A stretch of 56,800 nt of DNA from a virus: the IMG/VR virus record IMGVR_UViG_3300035698_015077, positions 1 to 56,800 of that record; one strand, given 5' to 3'. Below the pieces are notes generated by a model. The model saw nothing but the letters and a program-made list of their open reading frames with translations, was not told the origin of the DNA and did no database searches. Shown one piece after another: positions 41,008 to 49,007 of this stretch (positions are counted from its first letter, which is position 1; each line of letters starts with the position of its first letter). Position numbers and translations under genes: made by a program.

Positions 41008-41289
41008 ATGAAAGACTATCACGATTGGCGAGAAGAGACAGATCAGTGGATTGAAGACAACCCTACGGTGTATGCGCTGTTTGAAAAATACGCGCTGAAG
41101 AAGCTCCACAAGAATCAAGCCTTTGGGGTCAAGGCACTGGCGGAGCGTGTGCGGTGGGAAGTGAATTTCCTGTGGGCACATAAAAAGTATAAACTCAACA
41201 ACAACTACAGTGCTTACATTGCGCGGCGACTTGTGGCTGTGCATCCTAAATTGTTACCACTACTCAAATTCCGTAAGACGAGGTATTAA
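41008..41289 (+). CDS. Conserved phage hypothetical protein
   Basis: 93 residues, one base after the helicase stop, so coupled to it. It is helical and basic at the end (LLKFRKTRY). The segment VRWEVNFLWAHKKYKLNNNY recalls small phage proteins near helicases, with no known function. Confidence 0.6.
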   Translation: MKDYHDWREETDQWIEDNPTVYALFEKYALKKLHKNQAFGVKALAERVRWEVNFLWAHKKYKLNNNYSAYIARRLVAVHPKLLPLLKFRKTRY

Positions 41290-41333
41290 AGATGATAACT
41301 AGAAACTACAGATGAACACTTTAAGGAGGAAAA

Positions 41334-41558
41334 ATGAATGAATTCACAGCGGAAATAACTCACTACGCACTGCACAGAGAAGTTCTTGTAGTGGCGATAA
41401 CACGGATTGAAGGTGCGTGGGTAGCGTACTGTGGGCCTGTTTTGGGCCTGAATCATAAAAAAGAGCGCGGTGGAGTGTTGGCAAACGGTGCGCGAGTGCC
41501 GGAGAGTGTAGCCCGTGCGCTGTTTACAGAGTATAACGATTTACCCTATGCACACTAA
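41334..41558 (+). CDS. Small hypothetical protein
   Basis: 74 residues with AAGGAGG upstream; a second ATG four bases later is out of frame. It has beta-like segments (VLVVAITRIEGAWVAYCGP). Not recognised. Confidence 0.55.
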   Translation: MNEFTAEITHYALHREVLVVAITRIEGAWVAYCGPVLGLNHKKERGGVLANGARVPESVARALFTEYNDLPYAH

Positions 41559-41570
41559 GAAAGGAATAAC

Positions 41571-41915
41571 ATGGGAGACAGAGGAAACGTAAAAATTGCA
41601 GATTCGGGGGTGTATCTATACACACATTGGAGTGGTACTGATTTACCAGTAGTAGTACAGGCAGTGTTACGGCGCAAAGACCGCTGGGGTGATCATCCAT
41701 ATTTAGCGCGAATGATCTTTTCTGAAATGACTGCCGGAAAAGAAACTTGCGCCACTGGATTTGGAATTAGTACCGAGCTAATCGATCCTGACCACCCTAT
41801 AATTATTATTAACTGCGCCGAGCAGAGTGTTACATTTGAGGGTAAGGTGCGATGGAGATTTGACGATTATGTTGCTTTGTCGGAAGAGCAGTTACAAAAG
41901 GCGTATGTAGACTAA
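41571..41915 (+). CDS. Conserved protein starting MGDRGNVKI
   Basis: 114 residues. GDRGNVKIADSGVYLYTHW, YLARMIFSEM, TGFGIS and DPDHPIIIINC match a family of small phage and bacterial proteins I recognise by pattern but cannot name. The fold is beta-rich. The function is unknown. Confidence 0.6.
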   Translation: MGDRGNVKIADSGVYLYTHWSGTDLPVVVQAVLRRKDRWGDHPYLARMIFSEMTAGKETCATGFGISTELIDPDHPIIIINCAEQSVTFEGKVRWRFDDYVALSEEQLQKAYVD

Positions 41916-41920
41916 GTTTC

Positions 41921-41973
41921 GGGCAGGGGTGTTTGTTTTTATTCATTTTTTACTCCTTCGCCTCTGCCCTTTT
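41921..41973 (+). terminator. Rho-independent-type terminator
   Basis: GGGCAGGGG pairs with CCTCTGCCC (nine pairs, one G-T) across a 31-base loop, then TTTT. It lies right after the gene ending at 41915. Confidence 0.6.
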
Positions 41974-41987
41974 AAAGAAAGGAAATT

Positions 41988-42386
41988 ATGTGGATTGTAG
42001 AACAGATTAAAGAGTTACGGAAATTAAAAACTAAAATGAAAGCTAAGGAAGATGAAGTAGCTGGGATTAAAGAGCAATATGGCGAGTTGCAACGGGAAAT
42101 GTTTGAGTGGTGGCATAACCAAGACCTTGAAACACGGAATAAAACCTACAAAGCTGGCCAGGTGGGTAAGGTTACATTTGTAACAAAGCGGCAATTTAGC
42201 GTGGTTGACTCGATAGCATTTGAACGCTGGCAGCAGAAAAACGAATTACCGTGGGAGTTATTACACAGATTACAATTTATGGTTGTAAACAAGTATTGTA
42301 GAGAATTACTAGACGAAACAGGCGTATTACCAGAAGGAGTAGAAAGTTATGAGTCCGAAGAAGTTAGACTTACTAAAGGTGAGTGA
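41988..42386 (+). CDS. Hypothetical protein with N-terminal coiled coil
   Basis: 132 residues with GAAAGGA upstream. Residues 8-45 are a charged heptad-like helix (LRKLKTKMKAKEDEVAG). Then comes FVTKRQFSVVDSIAFERWQQ, resembling Gam-like or recombination-associated phage proteins. It precedes the putative DNA-binding gene and may work with it. Confidence 0.55.
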   Translation: MWIVEQIKELRKLKTKMKAKEDEVAGIKEQYGELQREMFEWWHNQDLETRNKTYKAGQVGKVTFVTKRQFSVVDSIAFERWQQKNELPWELLHRLQFMVVNKYCRELLDETGVLPEGVESYESEEVRLTKGE

Positions 42387-43149
42387 CGAAGCACTGTCCA
42401 AGAAGTTTTTGGAGCAGTACAAGGACGATGGCACGTTGGACACACTGGATGATAGCTATAAGCAATCCACGCCAATATTGCAACTGTGTCAGGGTGCAAG
42501 TGAGGCAGTGAAGCAGGGCAATGCGCGGCCTGGAGAGTTCTGGGATGCTAATGCTGAAAAGGCCATTCCCGCACCAATCACCGTGACACCGCTGTTGATT
42601 TTCAACAACCGATTGCGGTGGTCGGAGAAGATGGAAGACTCCATGCCGTTGTGCCGTAGCCGCGACAGCGAGACTGGTGAGGGCGATCCAGGTGGCGAGT
42701 GCCGTTCGTGCGAGTTTAAAAAAGTATGGCGTAACGGCGGTATGGTGGGTGACTGTGACGAGCAAGTAACTATGATAGTATATGTATGGGACACGGCCAC
42801 TGTGACTATCCTCAACTTTGCACGCTCAAAGATCAAGGTTGCAAAGCGCATTGTTAAGCTGCTTAATGTGCCACCAATGCTGAAAATCTTCTGCTATGCA
42901 TTCAAGCTCAACACGCAGTTGGAGCGTTCTAACAGCGGGATTGAGTATCACAACATTTACCTCGACAAGTTAGATAACAACGACAAAATCACCGTTATTA
43001 CTAACCAAGATAAGAAGCTGGGTGAGTTTGCTGCCTTGTACGAGACTTACCGCGATCAATACAACAAGAACCAGATCAATACGCAAGACAAGAACGATCT
43101 TCCAACGGACAACATACTAAAAGACGACGCTGGCAACGAAATATTTTAA
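42349..43149 (+). CDS. Possible ssDNA-binding/replication protein with Cys cluster
   Basis: 266 residues with AGAAGGAG upstream. Middle: PLCRSRDSETGEGDPGGECR then SCEFKKVW and GDCDEQ, four Cys spaced like a zinc site seen in conserved phage proteins next to primases. The tail is acidic (NDLPTDNILKDDAGNEIF), as in ssDNA-binding proteins. It precedes the primase by 11 bases. The function is inferred from context. Confidence 0.55.
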   Translation: MSPKKLDLLKVSDEALSKKFLEQYKDDGTLDTLDDSYKQSTPILQLCQGASEAVKQGNARPGEFWDANAEKAIPAPITVTPLLIFNNRLRWSEKMEDSMPLCRSRDSETGEGDPGGECRSCEFKKVWRNGGMVGDCDEQVTMIVYVWDTATVTILNFARSKIKVAKRIVKLLNVPPMLKIFCYAFKLNTQLERSNSGIEYHNIYLDKLDNNDKITVITNQDKKLGEFAALYETYRDQYNKNQINTQDKNDLPTDNILKDDAGNEIF

Positions 43150-43160
43150 CCGGAGCATCT

Positions 43161-44675
43161 ATGGATTACTACGATTGGATTATTAAACACTGCAACGTTG
43201 GCAACATTATGGAAACGCGCATTGAATTGAAGTGTGTGTTCCACGATGATGAGCATGCATCGTTGTCCATTGATCGAAAAACAGGCCGGTGGAAGTGTTT
43301 CGGCTGCGGCAAAAGTGGCCATATTGGTACTTTGGCAAAGAAGCTGGGTGTAGAACTGCCGGAAAAGCTCCGGCAGTTCACCGCCTACACTGAAGCCTTG
43401 ACTGCGTCGTATAAGTACGCTGTGGAAAAAGCTCACGAACGCCTGATGTCTATGGAGCAAGTGGTGCGAGAACGCCTGAGGACGGAGTGGAATTTGGACG
43501 AGGCGTTGATACGTAAGCTACAGTTGGGCTGGGAGGAAGAGCGGTTGTGGATTCCAATTTATTACAGTAATCAGTTGGTGAACATTCGCAAGTACAAATT
43601 CAACGCTGAGCGTGCTAAAGTCATATCAATCAAAGGTGTGAAATCAGTCTATATTTACCCGATGGAAGTAGCGTACAAAAACAACGATGTGATTATTGTA
43701 GAAGGCGAGAAGGATGCCATTGTGGGGCTGGCTCACGGTCTGCCGTGTATAACGTTTACCGGTGGCGCGAATACTGTGCCCACTAAGAAGCAGCTCCAGC
43801 ACTTGCTGCACAAAAATGTGGCGGTGTGCTATGACTGTGACGATGCGGGTAAAAAAGGCGGTGAGAAGGTAGTTAATAGTTTAAAGAAAGTTGCTGACTA
43901 TGTTACCATTATCGCGCTGCCACATAAGGAATTGGGGCGTGGTGGGGATTTAACTGATTTCTTTCGCACGGGGCACACTGTGGAGGAGTTCAACGAATTA
44001 CGCCACACGGCGAAACAGCGGTGGCCGGTGCCGAAGTTTGAACCGGAGAAGGACGACACCACACACACGCTGAGTCTGCACAATTCGAGGCTGCCGGAGT
44101 GGTACCAGAAGCGGATGATAGTTCGAGCGCGGTGTATTGGCAAAACGCTGCAACCGTTCTCTATTCCCAACAAGGGTGTAATTGACTGTATGGAGCGCGG
44201 CACTAAGGATTTGTGTTCTATGTGCGCCATGTCAAACAAAGAAGAGACTGAGCAATTGAAGGTGGAGTTGGATGAGTTGGAATCTGGTGATATTTTATCG
44301 TTTGTTAAGTGCACCACATTCGAGCAGAAAAAAGCATTGAGTGGGGTGTTTGGGCTGGCGTGTCAGCATTGGGAATGGATACAGTGCCAGCACTTGAATG
44401 TAGAGCAGTTGATTGTGTCACAAGATCCACTGCAAGAAGGTGAAGAGGAGAACTTGGATGAGACTCCGATTTACCACGAGGCGTACTTTGTTGGCTCGTT
44501 GGCTATGGATGAGAACTTAACATATTCATTCACTGGACGACAAGTAGCCCACCCACGCAACCAGCAAGTTACGCACATGTTTAGTGAGGCGATAACACCG
44601 GAAGGTTTTTTACAAGGCACACCGCATGATGTTGATTGGACAGATTTACGGATTTTTCAAGTAGAAAGGAATTAA
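43161..44675 (+). CDS. DnaG-type primase with an extra C-terminal domain
   Basis: 504 residues. Zinc-binding CHC2-like: C25VFHDDEHASL then WKCFGCGKSG. Toprim: IIVEGEKDAIVGLAHGLPC (about 175-193) and AVCYDCDDAGKKGGE (about 220). From about 300 there is a second domain (MIVRARCIGKTLQPFSIPNK with later Cys CSMCAMS) like a zinc-containing OB fold of MCM N-termini. A matching AAA+ MCM-like domain is encoded alone at 50032, 5.3 kb downstream. Confidence 0.85.
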   Translation: MDYYDWIIKHCNVGNIMETRIELKCVFHDDEHASLSIDRKTGRWKCFGCGKSGHIGTLAKKLGVELPEKLRQFTAYTEALTASYKYAVEKAHERLMSMEQVVRERLRTEWNLDEALIRKLQLGWEEERLWIPIYYSNQLVNIRKYKFNAERAKVISIKGVKSVYIYPMEVAYKNNDVIIVEGEKDAIVGLAHGLPCITFTGGANTVPTKKQLQHLLHKNVAVCYDCDDAGKKGGEKVVNSLKKVADYVTIIALPHKELGRGGDLTDFFRTGHTVEEFNELRHTAKQRWPVPKFEPEKDDTTHTLSLHNSRLPEWYQKRMIVRARCIGKTLQPFSIPNKGVIDCMERGTKDLCSMCAMSNKEETEQLKVELDELESGDILSFVKCTTFEQKKALSGVFGLACQHWEWIQCQHLNVEQLIVSQDPLQEGEEENLDETPIYHEAYFVGSLAMDENLTYSFTGRQVAHPRNQQVTHMFSEAITPEGFLQGTPHDVDWTDLRIFQVERN

Positions 44676-44677
44676 TA

Positions 44678-44758
44678 ATGAATGAACCAAAAGCCGACAC
44701 AAAAATAACAAAAAACTTCGAACAATTAACACGTGGAATTGAAAGTGTTGGTGTGTAG
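44678..44758 (+). CDS. Small hypothetical peptide
   Basis: 26 residues starting MNEPKADTK, with AAAGGA upstream, immediately after the primase. Not recognised; it may be a leader. Confidence 0.35.
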   Translation: MNEPKADTKITKNFEQLTRGIESVGV

Positions 44759-44760
44759 CA

Positions 44761-44937
44761 ATGACTAATGAACAGCAAATCCGGCAACTATGTAGGACGT
44801 ATGTTAAAAAGCCATTGTTGGAGCAAGTGTATATCTTGAAGAAATTGCACAAGCTGAAGTACACCGGAGCACCGCAAGTACGGTTAGCGTTAAAAAAAAT
44901 GAATAAGCATACCACGTATGCAGCAGAAAGGAATTAA
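44761..44937 (+). CDS. Small basic hypothetical protein
   Basis: 58 residues, starting MTNEQQIRQLCRTYVKK. It is basic and helical. Its stop overlaps the next start as TAATG. Not recognised. Confidence 0.5.
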   Translation: MTNEQQIRQLCRTYVKKPLLEQVYILKKLHKLKYTGAPQVRLALKKMNKHTTYAAERN

Positions 44938-45032
44938 TGAAGCCAACTACACTGTTTGAAGTCCTTTGTATGGACTGCCAAAAAGATTTTATTGGAACAA
45001 TAGATGATTGGAAAGAAGGAGGTGAAAAATGA
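44937..45032 (+). CDS. Small Cys-containing hypothetical protein
   Basis: 31 residues with VLCMDCQKDFIG, a C-x-x-C pair. It is coupled by overlapping stop and start codons to both neighbours. Not recognised. Confidence 0.45.
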   Translation: MKPTTLFEVLCMDCQKDFIGTIDDWKEGGEK

Positions 45033-45220
45033 AACCAACCGGCGTTCCAAAAGAGTTTGAAGAGTACCAAGGCAAAACAATTAAGAGCTGTCAGCGTTTA
45101 GAGGATAATTTGGAAAACTTTGTGTTCAACTATTTATTGATTAGATTTACCGATGATACCTATTTATTGTTAGATGATGATTGTACGCCGTGTGTGTTAC
45201 CCAAAGAGAAAGGAGAATAA
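45029..45220 (+). CDS. Small acidic hypothetical protein
   Basis: 63 residues with GAAGGAGG upstream. It is beta-rich and acidic (TDDTYLLLDDDCTP). It overlaps the next gene as TAATG. Not recognised. Confidence 0.5.
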   Translation: MKPTGVPKEFEEYQGKTIKSCQRLEDNLENFVFNYLLIRFTDDTYLLLDDDCTPCVLPKEKGE

Positions 45221-45684
45221 TGGATGAAATAAGAATCACTAAATGCACAGAGTGTATGTACTTCGAACGGCAAGGAGCTAAGAATTATTGTACTTATACT
45301 CGGATTGCTGTGCCGTTGTGGGAACTCGGACGCAGTGGGCCTGAATTGTGCTACCTCGATTGTCCGTGGTTTCAAAAACAGGAATCGGAGCGTAAAAAGA
45401 AACATTCTATTGCTGGGTTACCTGGAGAAAAGGTGGCACTTGGTGCGTGGTTTTACGATTACTCATCGCACATAGATGCTTACGAAATAATGCAGCGGTG
45501 CGAAGGCTCATACAGGTTAATATGCACTATTGATCGACGAGACATAAGTCCATTTGGATCATCATCAGCCTCGTTAATGGAAGATATTTGCAATGCATAC
45601 AACAACAAAAGAAAGGAGATGGACGATGCTCGAAGTTATTGCAAGGTTCTGGCGGATTTTAAAACAAAGTTTGGAGGGAGATAA
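45220..45684 (+). CDS. Cys-rich hypothetical protein
   Basis: 154 residues from the ATG at 45220. ITKCTECMYFERQGAKNYCT with later CYLDCPWF gives five to six Cys in a likely metal site. The second half has a YEIMQRCEGSYRLICTIDRR segment. The function is unknown. Confidence 0.5.
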   Translation: MDEIRITKCTECMYFERQGAKNYCTYTRIAVPLWELGRSGPELCYLDCPWFQKQESERKKKHSIAGLPGEKVALGAWFYDYSSHIDAYEIMQRCEGSYRLICTIDRRDISPFGSSSASLMEDICNAYNNKRKEMDDARSYCKVLADFKTKFGGR

Positions 45685-45687
45685 AAG

Positions 45688-45861
45688 ATGAGCAATGACT
45701 GTATAGACACAATCAGTGATCCTAAGTGTGGCGATCTTAACGAATCGGAACGGCGTTGGGTCTATGTTGATACGAAGCCAGCAAACAGGTTTGGCAGCAG
45801 TGGTGTGATAGTACCGAAAACCAAAGGAGTAAATAAATGCAATATTGTAGACAATGCGTAA
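45688..45861 (+). CDS. Small hypothetical protein before the amidotransferase
   Basis: 57 residues, starting MSNDCIDTISDPKCG, GGGAG upstream. It overlaps the next gene by 25 bases, and the AAAGGAG for that gene lies inside it. Not recognised. Confidence 0.45.
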   Translation: MSNDCIDTISDPKCGDLNESERRWVYVDTKPANRFGSSGVIVPKTKGVNKCNIVDNA

Positions 45862-46970
45862 TGCCGGACACTCGGCCTGGGATAACATTTAATGATGGGG
45901 TGTGCCAAGCATGTGTGGCAGCGGAGAAGAAGGAAATTACTGACTGGGCAGAGCGTGCCAATGAACTCAAATATTTGTGTGATAAGTATCGTAGTAACAG
46001 TGGCTATGATTGCATTGTACCGGTGAGCGGCGGTAAGGATTCATATTCCCAAGTGCACACAATGAAAAACATAATGCACATGAATCCACTGTTAGTCAAT
46101 GTGTCTAATTTGAGCTGGACACAGACTGGGCGTGATAATTTCGATAACATGTTAGATGATTTTGGCTGCGATGCTGTCTCGCTGCATTTAAATCGCAAAG
46201 TTGCGAAAAAGATGCTGTGGAAAGCGTTGGTAAAGCTCGGATCACCAACTTGGTACTGGGATCGTGCTATTTACACCTTTCCGCTGCGTGTAGCGATAAA
46301 TTACAACATCCCGTTAATAGTTTATGGTGAAAATATTAGCTACGAATACGGAGGTGCAGATGCCGTAGAAACGTCCAGCGCACTTAATCAGATGAACAAC
46401 GGCGTAGTGGTGCCTGTGGAGTGGGGCTGCTGGTTGGAAGACGGGATTACCATGCGAGACATGGAAGTTGTGATGTCCCCCACAATAAAAGAGATCAAAG
46501 ATGCAGAGCTGGACCCAATTTATTTGAGTTACTTTGTGAAGTGGAGTGGGTACCGCAACATGGTGCTGGCGAAGGAGCATGGTTTTAAATCGCTGGATGA
46601 CACCGGTGAGTGGGAGCGCGAAGGCTACATCGAAAGCTACGATCAAATTGACTCAATGGGATATTTAGTGCATCCGTGGTTAAAGTACCCAAAGTACGGC
46701 CATGCTCGCGCGACTGACGTTGCGTGCAGTTGGATTCGTGAAGGCCGCATAAACCGTTCAGATGGTATTGCACTGGTGGAGGAGCATGATCATAAATTAG
46801 ATAAAAGAGCATTGGCTGACTTCTTGGCCTTTGTTGAGCATAGTGAAGAAGAATTTTGGCAAGCGGTAGAACCCTTTTGGAACCGTGATTTGTTTACCCG
46901 GAGCTTGAAGTCTCCGTTAGGAACGAAGGTGTGTGCGGAAATTAATTGTAAGGAGAATTCTACGTTATGA
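45837..46970 (+). CDS. N-acetyl sugar amidotransferase (PseA/WbpG-like)
   Basis: 377 residues. YCRQCVMPDTRPGITFNDGV then CQAC form the N-terminal four-Cys zinc site. IVPVSGGKDSYSQVH (about 62) is the PP-loop that binds ATP. YGENISYEYGG and DLMxxx-type acidic segments follow. These enzymes amidate sugars on the way to acetamidino-nonulosonic acids or amidated uronic acids, using ammonia from a HisH/HisF-like partner. None is seen here, so the host may supply it. It is not QueC, which has a different N-terminus and zinc motif. Confidence 0.85.
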   Translation: MQYCRQCVMPDTRPGITFNDGVCQACVAAEKKEITDWAERANELKYLCDKYRSNSGYDCIVPVSGGKDSYSQVHTMKNIMHMNPLLVNVSNLSWTQTGRDNFDNMLDDFGCDAVSLHLNRKVAKKMLWKALVKLGSPTWYWDRAIYTFPLRVAINYNIPLIVYGENISYEYGGADAVETSSALNQMNNGVVVPVEWGCWLEDGITMRDMEVVMSPTIKEIKDAELDPIYLSYFVKWSGYRNMVLAKEHGFKSLDDTGEWEREGYIESYDQIDSMGYLVHPWLKYPKYGHARATDVACSWIREGRINRSDGIALVEEHDHKLDKRALADFLAFVEHSEEEFWQAVEPFWNRDLFTRSLKSPLGTKVCAEINCKENSTL

Positions 46971-47167
46971 TACTACTACTCGCTATAGTTCTTCTTTTCC
47001 TCTCCATAGTGTTAACATTTCTCGGTGTCACCATACTCGTAGAAGCACCGACAATAATGCAAGAGATTGCAGCTATATTAGTGCTACAAAGCGCAGCGGT
47101 GCTATTTATTGGCGCATTTGTAATGGATTTGCTGCATGCTATTTTGCGGGAATTAAGAACTAAATAG
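46967..47167 (+). CDS. Small two-pass membrane protein
   Basis: 66 residues, ATGA overlap with the upstream gene. Residues 2-25 and 35-58 are hydrophobic (LLLAIVLLFLSIVLTFLG, ILVLQSAAVLFIGAFVMDLL). The end is basic. Co-transcription with the amidotransferase hints at a membrane role in glycan work or lysis, but this is only positional. Confidence 0.55.
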   Translation: MILLLAIVLLFLSIVLTFLGVTILVEAPTIMQEIAAILVLQSAAVLFIGAFVMDLLHAILRELRTK

Positions 47168-47186
47168 AATAAAATATTTTAATACC

Positions 47187-47215
47187 TTGACAATATTTAT
47201 ATTGTATGATAGTAT
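47187..47215 (+). promoter_or_regulatory. Promoter ahead of the GC-rich tandem repeat
   Basis: TTGACA, 17 bases, TAGTAT, followed by ATATTTATAC. Transcription would run straight into the 44-bp repeats and the next gene. Confidence 0.55.
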
Positions 47216-47237
47216 TATATTTATACTATTTTATAAT

Positions 47238-47470
47238 TTATAGTCAGACGTGGCTTGGCGTGGCCAGGCATGGCACGGCGAGACAATGCAGACAAGGCGC
47301 GGCAAGGCAAGGCATGGCACGGCTGGACAATGCAGACGGGGCGAGGCGGGGCACGGCGTGGCCTGGCGCGACAATGCAGACGGGGCGAGGCGGGGCACGG
47401 CGTGGCCTGGCGCGACAATGCAGACGGGGCGAGGCGGGGCACGGCGTGGCCTGGCGCGACAATGCAGACG
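47238..47470. repeat. GC-rich 44-bp tandem repeat, non-coding
   Basis: Units begin with gacaatgcag at 47282, 47326, 47370, 47414 and 47458 (last one cut), each 44 bases after the former, and a degenerate unit lies before 47282. The last three full units are nearly identical, the first two diverged. Inside, pentamers of the form GGCNN follow one another (for example GGCAA GGCAT GGCAC). The block is far richer in G and C than the AT-rich flanks, and 44 is not a multiple of three, so long ORFs across it are artefacts. Confidence 0.9.
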
Positions 47471-47519
47471 GGACTTATACTAAGTTTTAAAACATTGCAA
47501 CTAAGGAGAACGGTATAGA

Positions 47520-47927
47520 ATGCTACACAAAAAAGACATACGGATAATGGATTTGTTGATGCATAATCACTCAGCGAATTACATAGTGCATACACTCGAA
47601 GTGCCCTTCACTCGCGTGCTGTGGGTGCAGTGGCGGTGTGGATTCAGCAATACAAAGCCGAAACGAATGTGGCCAGAGTGGGAAGGGGTTAAGTCTACAA
47701 AGCGTGCCCAAGCCTTTGATCGTATTTGGACAGCGTTTCCCGAAGACGATGACATATCGTTGGCGAAGCTACAGGAATTGTCAGGGACTACAAAAATCGA
47801 TGTTAGTACGTTTATGGCTGAAGCACGAGCCAAGGGCTTAGTTGAAGTGACGCGATGGGTGCAAATGGTGAAGCACAAACACGGTGGAAAGACTAAATTC
47901 TGGCGATTAACAAGAAAGGAGTTATGA
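47520..47927 (+). CDS. Hypothetical protein, possible winged-helix DNA-binding
   Basis: 135 residues with AAGGAG upstream. The last 70 residues (DISLAKLQELSGTTKIDVST then FMAEARAKGLVEVTRW) look like a winged helix. It is the only gene directly downstream of the repeat and its promoter. It may bind the repeat; this is speculation. Confidence 0.55.
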   Translation: MLHKKDIRIMDLLMHNHSANYIVHTLEVPFTRVLWVQWRCGFSNTKPKRMWPEWEGVKSTKRAQAFDRIWTAFPEDDDISLAKLQELSGTTKIDVSTFMAEARAKGLVEVTRWVQMVKHKHGGKTKFWRLTRKEL

Positions 47928-47928
47928 C

Positions 47929-48087
47929 ATGGAAAAGGATGTAGAATGTTGTGCTAACTGCACACGCTATGTGGATGAAAAGTGTAACATTAAAGCGAAG
48001 AAAAAACTAGCGCATTGGCAGGAGAAATGTTGGCCAAACACACCGCCGGATTATGTATGTGGAAATTTTTGGCCCGAGGCTCGTTGA
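47929..48087 (+). CDS. Small Cys-rich protein
   Basis: 52 residues. ECCANCTRYVDEKCN and later KCWPN, DYVCGNFWP hold six Cys, so one or two metal sites. It resembles small zinc or iron-sulfur adaptors. The start has GAAAGGAG upstream. The function is unknown. Confidence 0.5.
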   Translation: MEKDVECCANCTRYVDEKCNIKAKKKLAHWQEKCWPNTPPDYVCGNFWPEAR

Positions 48088-48112
48088 TGATATTATAATA
48101 TTATAGTATAAT
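48084..48112 (+). promoter_or_regulatory. Possible promoter before the small gene block
   Basis: TTGATG, 17 bases, TATAAT, then TTAAGAAAGGA before the ATG at 48130. Confidence 0.4.
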
Positions 48113-48129
48113 AATTTAAGAAAGGAATC

Positions 48130-48312
48130 ATGAACCCAAACGTAACTCTAAAATCGCTCCTGCGTATGTTGGAGCATACCCAAGAAATGTGTATTAGTGT
48201 CTCGAATGACCTCGTAAAAGTGCGCAGTAACATTGATAATATTGAGCGCACAGTAACCACAGCCTGTATAACGCTAACGGCGTTACGCAAATTAGAAAGA
48301 AGGAAGAAGTGA
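48130..48312 (+). CDS. Small hypothetical helical protein
   Basis: 60 residues, AAGAAAGGA upstream. It is all helix (LLRMLEHTQEMCISVSNDL, NIDNIERTVTTACIT). It overlaps the next gene as GTGA. Not recognised. Confidence 0.5.
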   Translation: MNPNVTLKSLLRMLEHTQEMCISVSNDLVKVRSNIDNIERTVTTACITLTALRKLERRKK

Positions 48313-48521
48313 AATTACCAATCGAAATCGTTAAGGAACATTTGTCTATGAGATCGTTGGTTAAAATTCAGCGAGATTTAAATGCTAACTTAGAAGCACA
48401 GACTGAAAAGTTGAACAAACGCATGAATCAAAACGCTGAGTTAAAAGCCATGATAGGGGCCATAGAAAGTGAAATCGCAAGCCGAAAGACTGGGAGTTCT
48501 GATGAAACAGATCCAAGTTAA
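48309..48521 (+). CDS. Small coiled-coil protein
   Basis: 70 residues from a GTG at 48309 with GAAGGAAG upstream. It is helical with heptads (IQRDLNANLEAQTEKLNKRM). It ends with an acidic Ser-rich tail overlapping the next gene by 20 bases. Not recognised. Confidence 0.5.
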   Translation: MKLPIEIVKEHLSMRSLVKIQRDLNANLEAQTEKLNKRMNQNAELKAMIGAIESEIASRKTGSSDETDPS

Positions 48522-48846
48522 GGTGGAAGTGCCTAACGGTGAACATTGCAATGAGTCGGGTGTGTACTGTAATTTTCTATCACAGTACACTTCTACAACA
48601 CAGTGTAAGCTGTTTCAATGTGAATTAAATCCTAGCATACCAACAGAATGCTGCGTGGAATGTAAGGCATGTAAGGCATTCATAGCCCAATGCCCTTTTT
48701 GTGGTTACAAAGATGTACAGGTAACGGCTGACGGTGTGTTGTGCCCAAATTGCAATGCTATTGGGCCTACTGACGACACCAGCAATGGTAAAGTTGTGGA
48801 GTTGTGGAATAGACGACATCGAGTCAGTGCATGTTTACCACCTTGA
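48502..48846 (+). CDS. Lar-like restriction-alleviation protein
   Basis: 114 residues from the ATG at 48502. CPFCGYKDVQVTADGVLCPN then CNAIGPTDDTSN and VELWNRRHR match the Lar family pattern C-P-x-C-G...C-x-x-C-x-A-x-G-P...A/E-x-W-N-x-R. Lar proteins lower host restriction-modification attack on phage DNA. The first 60 residues hold another Cys cluster. It complements the DNA-base modification genes. Confidence 0.6.
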   Translation: MKQIQVKVEVPNGEHCNESGVYCNFLSQYTSTTQCKLFQCELNPSIPTECCVECKACKAFIAQCPFCGYKDVQVTADGVLCPNCNAIGPTDDTSNGKVVELWNRRHRVSACLPP

Positions 48847-48857
48847 AGGGAAGAAGA

Positions 48858-49007
48858 ATGAACGATAAAGCATATATAAAGCAGTTAGAGAGAGAAAAGG
48901 ACATACAACGAAGGCTTATTAACTTATATGCGGATAAAATTAAAACCATATATAGGGAATTAACTGAAATCACAGAAGAAGCTGTAAAGGAAATAAAGAA
49001 ATTATGA
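48858..49007 (+). CDS. Small helical protein
   Basis: 49 residues, starting MNDKAYIKQLEREKD, AAGAAG upstream. One long charged helix. Its stop overlaps the next gene as ATGA. Not recognised. Confidence 0.45.
   Translation: MNDKAYIKQLEREKDIQRRLINLYADKIKTIYRELTEITEEAVKEIKKL

Noticed and set aside
45837-46970. Reading this gene as the missing QueC
   Set aside because: It has the PP-loop shared by both families, but the N-terminal four-Cys motif, the length and the YGENISYEYGG segment fit sugar amidotransferases, and it lies away from the deazaguanine cluster.
47238-47470. CRISPR array in the 44-bp repeats
   Set aside because: Units are contiguous and degenerate with no unique spacers and no cas genes nearby.
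47206-47595. Long ORFs across the GC-rich 44-bp repeats in several frames
   Set aside because: They come from absence of stops in GC-rich repeats. The unit is not a multiple of three, frames drift between units, and no ribosome-binding site or sensible protein is present.
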